This document shows positions 30,630-40,520 of a stretch of 64,000 nucleotides of DNA, piece after piece. The notes under the pieces were generated by a model that did not search any database, was not told where the DNA came from, and worked only from the letters and a program-made list of their open reading frames with translations. The translations under genes were made by a program, and so were the position numbers. The stretch comes from Dactylorhiza incarnata (Eukaryota; Streptophyta; Magnoliopsida; Asparagales; Orchidaceae), in the NCBI GenBank assembly GCA_033032865.1, contig JAWHQI010000028.1, positions 3,863,001-3,927,000 on the forward strand, written 5' to 3'. Position 1 is the stretch's first letter. Each line of letters starts with the position of its first letter.

Positions 30630-31893
30630 TGTTGGATCTTACGGCGCCCTTAGAGGGGGGGGTGAATAAGGGAATAAAATTCTTTGTAAATTTTTACTAA
30701 ATTGTTTAGAGAAAATTAGAACAAAATTACAATTTATCTTAAAGGAGGAAACAATTGTAATTTGCAATTCTATAAATTATGCCAAATGATAGAAATCAAG
30801 TAAACACAAAAAGAGACATGATTATATTATATGAAAAAAGTGTTTACATAAATTTGATTTCCATATCGCTAGAAATCGGAGGCGTACAAATATAAATATT
30901 TTTTCCTTTTCTATACCGCCTTGTATCCCCACAAACCAGTTGGCTTTAGCCTATCCTTCCTCGGATAAGGCCTCAAGCCGCTCTAGTCAATCCTTCCCCG
31001 GATATGGCCTCGAGCACACCCTAGATCTAATCACATAGAACTAGTCGTCAACACAAGGCGAATTTCCCCCTAAGTCCTACCCAAACCTAGTCGCCAACAC
31101 AAGGCGATTTCTCTAAACGGTTACAAAAATATATGAAATGAAAATAAATATAACAATAATGAAACTCCCTATATGAGATCTCTGAAGATGAGGATGAAGG
31201 ATCGATGTAGCATAAGCGAGGTTGAAACGATCGTTCTTCGAATGCAGCGTGGTGGCTTCCTTCTCCAAAAATCCTCTTTGGCTTTGAGTGGGAGATGAAC
31301 TTTCGGCAGAGTAGCAGCTCTGGAAATATGGCACAAGTAATCTCTCAGGAAGCACACCATGAAACGAGAGAGAGCCCATCATTTTATAGAACTTGACGAT
31401 AGCGTCTGCGGTAGCTCCTAGCGCATGTGGTAGCGTTCGTGTGGAGCGGTTGCGAAACCGTCGGCGGCGTGGCGCTGTGCAGGAACTTGAGATAGCGCCA
31501 GGCGGTAGCGCTAGCGCTGGCGGTAGCGGTTGCGAAACCGTCGGCGGCGTGGCGGAACAAACTTTCGTCGAACGGAATTTTCGTCGAGCGAAATTTTCGT
31601 CGAACGAAAAGTTTCGTCGAACGGAGCTTCAAGTTCGTCGAACGAAAATTTTCGTCGAATGGAGTTTTTGTCTAACGCAGGCAAACTCGTCGAACGGAAC
31701 CTGAGCTAGCGCCTGGCGGCAGCTCTAACGCTGGTGGTAGTGCATTCTTCCAGATGTTTGAATTCAACTGCTTTCTACCTGTGTAGTATTGCACCTATAG
31801 TTCCTGCATACTATAAATACACGATAAGCAAGATCAAATACAATTTGTGATTTGTTATTCTCAAACAAAGGGATGTGACACGCATGTCCAACA
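30630..31893 (-). mobile_element. Solo SIRE-like LTR inserted in the copia protease (1264 bp)
   Basis: Plus strand starts TGTTGGATCTTACGGCGCC and ends GCATGTCCAACA, the termini of this LTR family. No primer site or gag follows. It splits the copia protease: the right flank encodes WYLDS and the left flank continues VTCHVCNN, the standard LDSG-T-H active-site region. Flanking bases acccc and aatcc are only partly alike, so the target duplication has decayed. It contains a CGTCGA cluster (31560-31700) and GCGCTAGCGC palindromes (31380-31740). Confidence 0.85.
31560..31700. repeat. CGTCGAACG motif cluster in solo LTR
   Basis: Seven or eight copies of TTCGTCGAACGGA or TTCGTCGAGCGAA within 140 bases. 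Related clusters are at 1085-1510 and 32860-33115. Confidence 0.9.
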
Positions 31894-32812
31894 AATCCGA
31901 GTCAAGGTACCACTAAGTGCTTGCCTTCCCATTTCCAACCATAGCCACAAAGTTGGATGGCTTAGCAAGACTAACCATATTTGCATGATTGTCGTCTTGT
32001 GGTGCTTTGCCCTTTTCCTTTCTAGAAAGCCTGCAATCAGATGCACTGTGTCCCCACTTGTTGCAGTTGAAATACTTGTCATTGAACTTTTTGATACTTT
32101 TACTAGGGCCTGCAATCTGGGAACTACTTGGTGAGGGTTTGGTCTTTTTAGGGTTCGACATGCGTTTAGAGCTTGAGATCATGTTGGCAGCAGCTTTCTG
32201 CTTGCTAACAACTTCTAATGCATGTCGAGTCCTATTTTCATCCTTAATGTGTATAAAACGCTTAAGGTCATTCAGACCAACCTGCATCTTATTGCGGTAC
32301 ATTTCAGTTTTGAAATTGTACCACATGGATGACAACTTGAAGATAATAGTGCCAACAACGAAACTGTCTGGAAGAGGAATAATTTTACCGTGCAAAGAAT
32401 CGACCAAGTTTTCAAATTCTGATACCTGAGGGAGAATTTCTTTCTCCTCGTCGAAAGTGAAAGAGTGAAACTTGTCCACCAAGTGAGCTTTAGACAGGTC
32501 CTCCTCCTGCTTGAAATGCTCCTCCAAAGCAGTCCAGATCGCTTTAGCAGACTTCATCTTCATATAAGTCTTTGCTAGACTCAGGGAAAGGCAGTTCAGC
32601 AGATAGTCTCTGCAGAAATCCTCATCACTGACTCATTGCTCCTCATCAACTGTCCCTAAGAAATCAGCACGATCTGACTGAACTATGTAGAACATGTTCA
32701 AACACTTCATTCCAAATTGAGTGTTAACTTCCAGGAATTTAACTCAGATGTCGTGAATTTCTCTAGCTTGACCATCGGAACATGGGAGGAGAAGTTGTTC
32801 CCCTTCAACATA
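31894..32812 (-). pseudogene. Tork-like copia gag
   Basis: Start inferred at the ATG near 32810 (MLKGNNFSSHVPMVKLEKF). Frames continue through a damaged part to KSAKAIWTALEEHFKQEEDL, SEFENLVDSL, then a Ser/Lys-rich stretch and the knuckle CNKWGHSASDC (preceded by YFN in place of the first Cys-x2), then WYLDS of the protease. One stop separates gag from protease (ST-stop-WYLDS). Belongs to the same element as 27980-30629. Confidence 0.85.
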
Positions 32813-32859
32813 TTGTGGCAAAAAATCATAGAGAGATCACGCGAGGACCGAGCAAATTC

Positions 32860-33115
32860 ATTGAGAGGTCATGGAAGAACTCGACGAATTCGTCGAGAGG
32901 GCAGGGGAAAACACGACGAATACGTCGAATGCAGTTCCGTTGAGAGGTTACGGAAGAACTTGACGATTCGTCGATAGGGCACAAAATTCGTCGAGAGCAC
33001 ACACAATGAATTTCGTCAAAAGGACGCGAGAAGTCGTCAAAAGAACACGAATTCGTCGAGAGGACACTAGGAATTCGTCGAAAGCACATGACGAACCAGA
33101 CTTTCGACGAGAACT
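32860..33115. repeat. CGTCGAGAGG motif cluster upstream of copia gag
   Basis: About 15 degenerate copies of ATTCGTCGAGAGGNCA or TTCGTCAAAAGGAC directly upstream of the gag start, i.e. in the leader or LTR of the Tork-like element. I could not find the LTR edge or a primer site here. Confidence 0.8.
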
Positions 33116-33452
33116 ATCTTCTCCTTCTTCGTTCAACGAACCTTAGAACTGAAGAGCGCCGGGGGAACTTCCTCTATTACAAACTGGAAAGGGAGGCCTC
33201 CTCTAACCAAGGTGCAGCAACGGAGAAGACCTAGGCTAAACCCTAGATCTGCGATGGCGGGAGAACGAGGAAGCTCTTGGAGGCATCAACGACGGGAGGG
33301 CTTCGCGAGCACGAGGCAGCGACGGAAGGAATTCACGAGCCTAGCGGCGGGCCGATATCACATGGGAAGAGCGGCGGCGGAGGGGCTTCGTGATTCCACG
33401 AGCGGCGATGGGAGGGGGCTTCGCGATCTCACACGGGGAAAGAGTCGAGCGA

Positions 33453-33453
<1 letters not shown>
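33116..33453. other. GC-rich stretch, unassigned
   Basis: Contains ctaaaccctagatctgcgatggcgg and three loose copies of a GGGAGGGCTTCGCGA-type unit. A plus ORF here is repeat-driven and lacks a domain. Probably LTR or leader sequence. Confidence 0.4.

Positions 33454-33502
<49 letters not shown>
33454..33502. repeat. G homopolymer, 49 bases
   Basis: Longest homopolymer in the window, after gagcgac and before cgttgtttc. Confidence 0.95.
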
Positions 33503-33517
33503 CGTTGTTTCAAGATT

Positions 33518-33685
33518 GATAGGGTTGTTCGAAGCATCCGGGTGTGGATCAAGTGGAATCTACTACCCGTTGCCCCCAACTAGGTATATATGTAACCAAT
33601 ACGGGTATCGGATGACTCAGTATCCGAACCGACCCGTTAAGCCTCCGAGCCCGTTATATATCCAAATATATACTTACAAAATGTT
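33518..33685 (+). repeat. Dispersed repeat, copy 2
   Basis: Matches 19260-19425 along its length, with a few substitutions and a short indel after ggtatatat. It starts 15 bases after the 49-G run. Confidence 0.8.
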
Positions 33686-33728
33686 AATATATACCATAAC
33701 TAATGTTGTGGGCATGACTTGCAAAACA

Positions 33729-33884
33729 CTATGAAGTGTGTGTGTGTGTGTGTGGTAGGGATGCAAATTTTTGTTAAATGCTCATACACTTATTAGCTAA
33801 TAACCATTACATATTTGTCATCTCCTTAATATGAAATGCATACATTAACTTTCCTATCCACATTACTCTATGAAGTGTGTGTGT

Positions 33885-33923
<39 letters not shown>

Positions 33924-33926
33924 TGT

Positions 33927-33960
<34 letters not shown>

Positions 33961-34014
33961 CTGTGTGTGTGTGTGTCTGTGTGTGTGTGTCTGTGTGTGT
34001 GCCTGTGCGCGTGC
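33729..34014. repeat. Duplicated (GT)n block with TAGGGATGCAAATTT
   Basis: tatgaagtgtgtgtg starts two GT tracts (33730 and 33870), each followed by tagggatgcaaattt (33756 and 34015). The second tract is longer and interrupted by CT units. The first block may be a broken copy of the boundary of the element at 34015. Confidence 0.8.
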
Positions 34015-34679
34015 TAGGGATGCAAATTTGGCCCGAGTCCGATTAGGCCTGGCTCTGGTTAGTCCCGGGCCAGGCCTAAGGGGGCTCAACAGGCCCCCTT
34101 ATTTGGCCAGGGCTCGGCCCGGTGGCTGGCACGAGACGGGCCCAGTCCCGCCGAAAAGCCCACTTTAATGTTGGGTAGCGCCCAACATTTAAATAATGAT
34201 GGGTGTTGCCCAACATCAAAAATGTTGGGCGGACAACCCAACATTTAATGTTGGGCGTCGCCGCCCAGCATAAATGTTGGGCGTGGCCGCCCAGCATAAA
34301 TGTTGGGCGGACATAAATGTTGGGCGGACAGCCCAGCATTAAATGTTGGGCGTAGTCGCCCAACATTTAATGTTGGGCGTGGTTGCCCAATATTTAATGT
34401 TGGGCGGATTGGCCAACATTTAAATGTTGGGTTGCCGCCCAGCAATCCTGCTGCCAAACGGCAGCAATTGTTGTCCTTTGGTAGCAGCTAGCCTTATTTT
34501 GGGGGCCTCTTGGGCCCGGTCTTGTGGACCTAGACATGCCCCCTTATATTACTAATCCCCGAGCCTGGTTTGAGCAGGGCCCGTCCTGGGCCTGGTTTGA
34601 GCAGGACCCAGTTTGGGCCCGATAGCAAAAGTCCAGGCCCAGGGGGCCTGAGCCCAATAGGCCTTTTTTGCACCCCCTA
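34015..34679. mobile_element. hAT-like non-autonomous element with hairpin array
   Basis: Left end TAGGGATGCAAATTTGGCCC and the complement of the right end TAGGGGGTGCAAAAAAGGCC are imperfect inverted repeats of the TAGGG(A/G)TG type seen in plant hAT elements. Both subterminal regions are rich in GGCCCGG/CCGGGCC. No transposase. No 8-bp duplication is visible (gcgcgtgc against tatatata), the left flank being microsatellite. The centre is a hairpin array. Confidence 0.5.
34165..34445. repeat. Array of about 11 TGTTGGGCG hairpins
   Basis: Repeated AATGTTGGGCG-loop-CGCCCAACATT units of about 26 bases; loops and inner pairs vary (tggc, tagt, gaca) while the TGTTGGG/CCCAACA stem is mostly kept. 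Adjacent units share the AT-rich spacer taa. It resembles the design of the Tat LTR array but with a different sequence. Confidence 0.9.
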
Positions 34680-35957
34680 TATATAGATTGGTGAGATTTA
34701 CTATCGCAGAAGCACAATTCCTAGGCACAACTAAATGCATGCTCACAAGAAAACATACACCGTTGACATAATTTTATTAGCACAATAAAATTTACTCAAA
34801 TTAAGAGATAAAAATCCGAAAAATACACTACAGAAGAACTCATACTAAAAATAACTGCAAGAGTGATTTTAACTTGGTTAAGAGTAATTAAAATTACCCT
34901 CTGCAATCCGTAGTTACAGACACACAAGATTCATGCAAGAATGAATATTCATCGTCGACAAATAACCAACAACAGCCACCACCACTGAGAAGAGATCCAA
35001 GTTGGGACTTGACCTTGCCACGAATATGCAACCCGCCAACATCACCATTTGTGCACAACCACCACCTCTTGCAAGCATGCAACCATTGAGCACGGTGCAC
35101 CTTGCTGCAACTCACGCATCTTATGCCTTGCTGCTACCCGCACACTTGCCTCTCTCCAATGACGATGCAACCTGTCATCGCATGTCGAAGCCTGCCACAG
35201 TCTTCGGTTGTGCACTATCACTCTTCTCTTTAAGGATTTTTTTTCTTCGAGATGTCTTTGCTCTGAACCTCAAATCCCTTTAAATAGAATGATGATAAGG
35301 AGATAAGGAGTAAGAGGGTAGGCAGGAATGCAATTCACATGGGGTTAGTTAGAGGTTTGAAATTTCAAACAAACCCAATACATGTGACTTTGACATGAGA
35401 AAATAACGTTGATCAATACCTTTGGATAACTTATGTGATTGAATTATATATGATTTATTATGTTATAAATTATTTCAAAATTGATTGCGGTTCTAGTAAT
35501 ACAACTTTAAAAAATAATTTAGATTATATAGAGCCTATAATATATTTCATTCCAATAAAATTTGAGTGGCGTTATAGGCACGTCAATAACGATTATGTGC
35601 AAATAATTTGAATATGCCTTCTAATTGCGGCTGACTTTTCTATGAGGATGAGGCAAGACCGGGAGTCTTCTACTCGTTAGTTCAGTCTCGTGACATTAGT
35701 ATGTCTTCCAATGCGAAACTGCTAAGAAATTGCTTTTGGGGGGCATTGGACACGTAGCTTACCGAGCGGTTGGCGAGGCCACTAGATATTTTTCTTATAT
35801 ATTTGCACATCAAATTTTTCTTATATATTTGCACATCAACTTTAAAACGATTGCGTGGGCACCCACCCCGTTTATAAACTTGTTCTGTAAATTTTTTTAT
35901 TGCCACTTCTTGTATATAAATAATTAATTAATTTAGCAAATCATTAGATGATGTATA
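34680..35957. other. Unassigned spacer
   Basis: No supported gene. A stretch near 34990-35180 has protein-like composition but no recognised domain. 35803-35838 has a short duplication of tttttcttatatatttgcacatcaa. Confidence 0.5.
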
Positions 35958-36655
35958 TGTTGGAACATGCTTTTCATATCTTTTGGTTTGAGAATAACAA
36001 ATCTCATTGTATTTGATCATACTTGTCATGTGTTTATAGTGCATGTGCAGAAACTTCAGCTCTCAAGCCCCTTATAAGTTTGAGAAAGAAAGTCGACGAA
36101 TTCCCTACCAGGTCAAAACTTTGTTGCTAGCGTGGCGGGCTACCGCTACCGCTAGCAGTAGCGTCTGCATATTTGGAAACATCGTTGAAAGGGAAACATT
36201 TGTCGAGAAAGGAAGGTCGTCGGGACTAAATATGTCAACTCTTACTGCGGAGCGTTAAGACTAACGCCCGACGGTAACTTATGGAAGTCCCGTGATCGTT
36301 GATGTTGATTGAGGAGCAGAAAAAGAAGGAAATATGATGGCTGGGAAAGAGATAAAGTTAACGCATCTGCTAACCTCACCGCGGCGCGGTAGGAGGGGAT
36401 GCCAAATTTGGAGCCAGAATGTTGTAAAAGATGACTCGATCCGTGTGCCAGAATGTTGCCTAAAGAGGCCACCGCCCCACGGTAGCACTACCGCTGGCGG
36501 TAAGTTTCGAGTCTATTTAAAGAGCAGTCCGCCTCCGTTTTGGTTTGCTGATTTTGGATGAGACATCAAAGCCACAACTCTTGTATTCGTGAGAGACTCC
36601 TCTTTGCAGCCAAGAGAACTTCGTTCACGCTCGTGAACACTAAAGGGCTTGAAGG
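35958..36655 (+). mobile_element. 5' LTR of SIRE element, 3' truncated
   Basis: TGTTGGAACATGCTTTTC onward matches 42630 onward up to ctaaagg(g/a)cttgaag. There the 3' LTR runs on for another 620 bases, while this copy jumps into gag coding sequence. The lost part includes U5, primer site and gag start. Confidence 0.88.
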
Positions 36656-37276
36656 TACTTCGCAGGTCAAAGACTCAAATCTATTCCAACTAGAGTCAGA
36701 GTTTGAACGGTTCAGAATGGATACAAACGAGGAAGTAGACTCGATATACACTCGCTTCACAAAGATTGTCAACGCCTCAAAGATAAGTGGAAAAACTTTC
36801 TCAAACGGTGACTTGGTGAGGAAAATCCTTTAGTCTCTCCCTCCAAATTTCAATCCAAAGGTGACAGCTATTTCTGAACACATGATCTAAGACGGCTCCA
36901 ATTTGAGAGCCTCATTGGGAATCTTAAAACCCATGAGGTTGAATTCAAAATCCAAGAATAAGAATACAACAAAGAGCCAAAGAAGAAAGCCTTGGCACTG
37001 AAGTCAAGGAATGAGGACGACAACGACGACGAGGACAAGGATAGACTTTTTGTGAAAAATTTCACAAATTTCATGAAGAAATCGGAAAGGAGGAACGCTT
37101 TCCGTAAATATTTCCAAAAAGGCTCATCATCAAAAAGCAAGAAAAAGGAGAAATCAAGCGACGACGATGACGAGCGGCCTCCACCTGAGTGCTTCCACTG
37201 TAGGAAGACCGGGCATATTCGAAGCCAGTGCCCAAAATACCTAAAAGAGCAAAAAAGAAAAGTGACACAACGGTAA
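36656..37276 (+). pseudogene. SIRE gag, partial
   Basis: Encodes LFQLESEFERFRMDTNEEVD, YTRFTKIVNAS, then a stop at about 36831; frame continues in LPPNFNPKVTAI and from 36992 in an acidic/Lys-rich part with FTNFMKKSERR and the knuckle CFHCRKTGHIRSQC (37190-37231; C-x2-C-x4-H-x4-C intact). The N-terminal third is deleted. Gag would bind element RNA in cytoplasmic particles. Confidence 0.87.
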
Positions 37277-37832
37277 AGAGAAGAAGAAGAAGGTTCTGAA
37301 GGCTGCAATATGGGATGACTCTTCATCCGAAAGCTCAAGCGGGTCTACTTCAAGAGACGGTGATGAGGCAAATTTGTGCCTCATGGGCAGAAACCATGAA
37401 TCATCATATGACGATTGATGTGTCCAAAGCGACGCTGAGGTATGTTGGCAGGCTAAGAAAAAGGAGTGCATGTGGTACTTGGACTCAGGATGCTCCAAAC
37501 ACATGACGGGCGATAAAGCAAAATTCCTTAGCCTCACAAAGAAGAAAGGCAAAATGGTGACATTTGGTGACAATGGAATAAGAAGAATCTTAGGCATCAG
37601 TACAATGAGTAACGACTCTTTCTCCATTACAAGCGTCTTATATGTAGAAGGATTAAAACATAACTCCATCTCTATTAGTCAACTGTGCGATAAGGGTCTT
37701 AATTTTTTATTTGAATCTTCTAAAAATTTGTGTAAAATTATAGATCGTAAAACAAATGATATTGTACTCACTACACCAAGAACTCATAATGTCTATTTGA
37801 TTGCTTTTTTTATCTTTAACGTGCATCACTAA
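37277..37832 (+). pseudogene. SIRE protease
   Basis: From 37470: WYLDSGCSKHMTGDKAKF, with the catalytic LDSG, then VTFGDNG and VLYVEGLKHNSISISQLCD. The linker between knuckle and protease (37277-37469) is frame-shifted but recognisable as acidic/Ser-rich. Confidence 0.85.
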
Positions 37833-37849
37833 AATGTCTAATCTCAAAA

Positions 37850-38700
37850 AATGAAGAACTTGAATTATGGCAATGGCGTCTTGGTCACTCTAGCACCAAA
37901 TTGATTTTAAAATTGTCAAAAAATAAAATAATAAGAGTTTTACCAATGCTTAATGAAAACCTATCTTCTTTATGTCCGTCATGCCAAAAAGGAAAATTCT
38001 CTAAAACTTCATTCAAAAAATTAAAATGAAATGTCTACCACAAGACCTCTTCAACTAATTCACATCGACCTATTTGGACTAATTAGTACTTGTAGTCTAG
38101 GAGATATAAAGTATACTTTTGTGTTGATTGATGATTATTCTAGATTTACATGGACATTATTTCTTACCTCTAAGTCCGATGCGTTTTCAAAATTTACAGA
38201 ATTATGTAATCGCATTCAAAATGAGTTAGATTTAAAAATAAAATGCATTCGCTTGGATCATGGAGTGGAATTTGAAAATGAAAACTTCACTACTTTTTAT
38301 AATAATCTAGGCATCAAACACGAATTTTCCACTCCACGCACCCCCCCCCCCCCCAACAAAATGGTTTGGTGGAGAGGAAAAATAGAACCCTTCGGGAACT
38401 TGCACGCACTATGCTATCCGAGTATGGGTTGCCTGGATCTTTTTGGGCCGAAGCGGTAAATACTTTTTGTTATGTAATAAATCGAGTCATGCTTCGCCCA
38501 ATTCTAAAATTGACACTATATGAACTATATTATCAAAAGAAACCTAATGTATCTTACTTTCATATTTTTTGGTGTAAATGTTTTATCTTAAACATCAAAG
38601 ATGCATTAGCAAAATTTGATGAAAAATATGATGAAGGAATTTTTCTTGGACACACTTCTACTAGTAAAGCTTATAGGATATATAATAAAAAAATCTAAAA
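37850..38700 (+). pseudogene. SIRE integrase
   Basis: The zinc-binding part (LWQWRLGHSS ... CPSCQKGKF, 37860-38005) precedes LIHIDLFG, FVLIDDYSRFTW (first and second catalytic region Asp) and IKCIRLDHGVEFEN. A 14-C run at 38341-38354 then shifts the frame just before the QNG-VERKNRT catalytic Glu segment, which continues in another frame (MVERKNRTLRELARTML, SFWAEAV). An Asp to His-type change (LDHG for SDHG) is within family variation. Confidence 0.87.
38341..38354. repeat. C homopolymer, 14 bases, in integrase
   Basis: Interrupts the integrase frame between STPRT and the NG-VERKN motif; homologues have TPQQNG here, so the run replaced or expanded a short C-rich codon. Confidence 0.92.
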
Positions 38701-39930
38701 AAGTGGAAGAGTCTATTCATGTTAGATTTGATGAACTTGTTCCATGTGTAGATTCTACTATTGCAGAAAAAGAAGAGGAACCTACTTCACCTTTGGAGGA
38801 TGAGGAAAATGATCCACTTGGAGTTGATAAAGAAATAAAGACAGTGCAAGAAAATTTTGTACCTCCAAGCGTGCTCAAATTTACAAAAGATCATCCAAGG
38901 GAGCTTATCATTGGAGAACCGTCAAGAGGGGTAACGACACATTCATGAATCATTTTCAAATTTATGTTTTGTTTCTGAAATTGAACCCATGCAAAAACGT
39001 TTCTATCGCTTTAAATGATGAGCTTTGGTTTATTGCTATGAATGATAAATTAAATTAATTTGAACGAAACAAGATTTGGAAATTAGTAAAGAGATCATCT
39101 AATCATCCGGTTATTGGTGTAAAATGAATATTTAAAAATAAATTAGATGGAGACATCAGAATCACTAGGAACAAGGTTAGATTAGTAGCACAAGGATACT
39201 CACAAATCGAGGGGGTAGATTTTGATGAAATATTTGCACCTGTTGCTCGCCTTGAATCTATTAGAATATTTCTTGCTTTTACAAGCTATAGGAAGTTTAA
39301 ATTATTTCAAATTGATGTAAAAAGCACCTTCTTAAACGTGATAATTAAAGAAGAAGTTTATGTTGAATAACCCCCAGATTTTATTGATGAAAAATTTCCA
39401 AATCATGTATATAAATTAGAAAAGGCTTTATGGTTTAAAGCAAGCGCCTCGTGCTTGGTATGAACGCTTAACATCTTTTTTATTAAAGCACGATTATAAA
39501 ATAGGTAGTGTCGATAACACGCTCTTCATTAAGCATATTAAAAGTGAAATGATTATTTTACAAATTTATGTTATTGACATAATTTTTGGAGCCACTAATG
39601 AAGAGTTGTGCAATGAAGTAGTTCAAGTGATGCAAAACGAATTTGAAATGAGTCAAGTTGGAGAACTAACATATTTCTTAGGTTTTCAAATCACACAAGA
39701 AAATGATGGAATCTTTATTTTCCAAACTAAATATGTACATGATATACTTAAACGTTTTAGATTTGAAAACTTAAAACTAGCTAGTACACCAATGAGTGCA
39801 TCACTAAAATTAGAAAAAGACGAAGCCGAAATATCAATTGATCAAACCTTGTATAGAGGAATGATTAGATCTTTATTGCACTTAAGTGCTTCTAGACCCG
39901 GGATTACTTTTGACATCTAGATTTCATGAT
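38701..39930 (+). pseudogene. SIRE reverse transcriptase with acidic linker
   Basis: 38701-38948 is the acidic linker (EEEPTSPLEDEENDPLG) typical between integrase and RT. RT follows with stops: [66 protein letters not shown]. The catalytic motif reads YVIDIIFG (about 39565) in place of YVDDIIFG, removing one catalytic Asp. The thumb gives ELTYFLGFQITQ and RGMIRSLLHLSASRP. Confidence 0.88.
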
Positions 39931-40520
39931 ATGTTTATGCACTAGATTTCAAGCTAATCCAAAAGAATCCCATTTAAGAGCGGTGAAATGAATTTTTAGA
40001 TATTTAATCTGAACATCTAGATTAGGTCTATGGTATCCAAACAGTGATTCTTTATTTTACATGGCTTTTCTGATTCTGATTATGCAGGATGTTCATTAGA
40101 TAGGAAAAGCACTAGTTGCACATGTCATTTCTTAGGCCCTTCGCTAGTTGCATAGTTAAGTAAACAAAATTCGGTTGCCCTCTCCACCACTGAGGCCAAA
40201 TATATTGCACTAGGAAGTTGTTGTGCACAAGCATTATGGATGACTCAAATCTTAGACGTCATTGGAGTTCATCTAACCAATATTAAATTAAAATGTGACA
40301 ACAAGAATGTTATTGAACTAACAAATAACATTGTGCATCACTCTAGATCCAAACATATTGACGTAAGACATCATTTCATTATGGATCACATAAAAAGGAA
40401 CATGTTCATGTTAACTTTATAGGAACTAAATCTCAACTTGCGGATATTTTTACCAAGCCTCTACCTGATGCACGATTTGCTTTACTTAGACTAGAATTAA
40501 GGGTTTTGGACGTCTTAGCA
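39931..40520 (+). pseudogene. SIRE RNase H
   Basis: Broken frames give the RNase H start near 40075, NSVALSTTEAKYIALGSCCAQ, KLKCDNKNVIELTNN, HSRSKHIDVRHHFIMDHI and QLADIFTKPLPDARF, ending near 40520. Catalytic Asp and Glu neighbourhoods are present but separated by stops. Confidence 0.87.

Noticed and set aside
33212..33583. Plus-strand ORF MQQRRRPRLN
   Set aside because: Runs into the 49-G tract; composition-driven, no domain.
33836..34168. ORF of Val-Cys repeats
   Set aside because: Translation of the GT microsatellite.
34007..34687. 8-bp target duplication for the hAT-like element
   Set aside because: Flanks gcgcgtgc and tatatata do not match, so the element's ends remain provisional.
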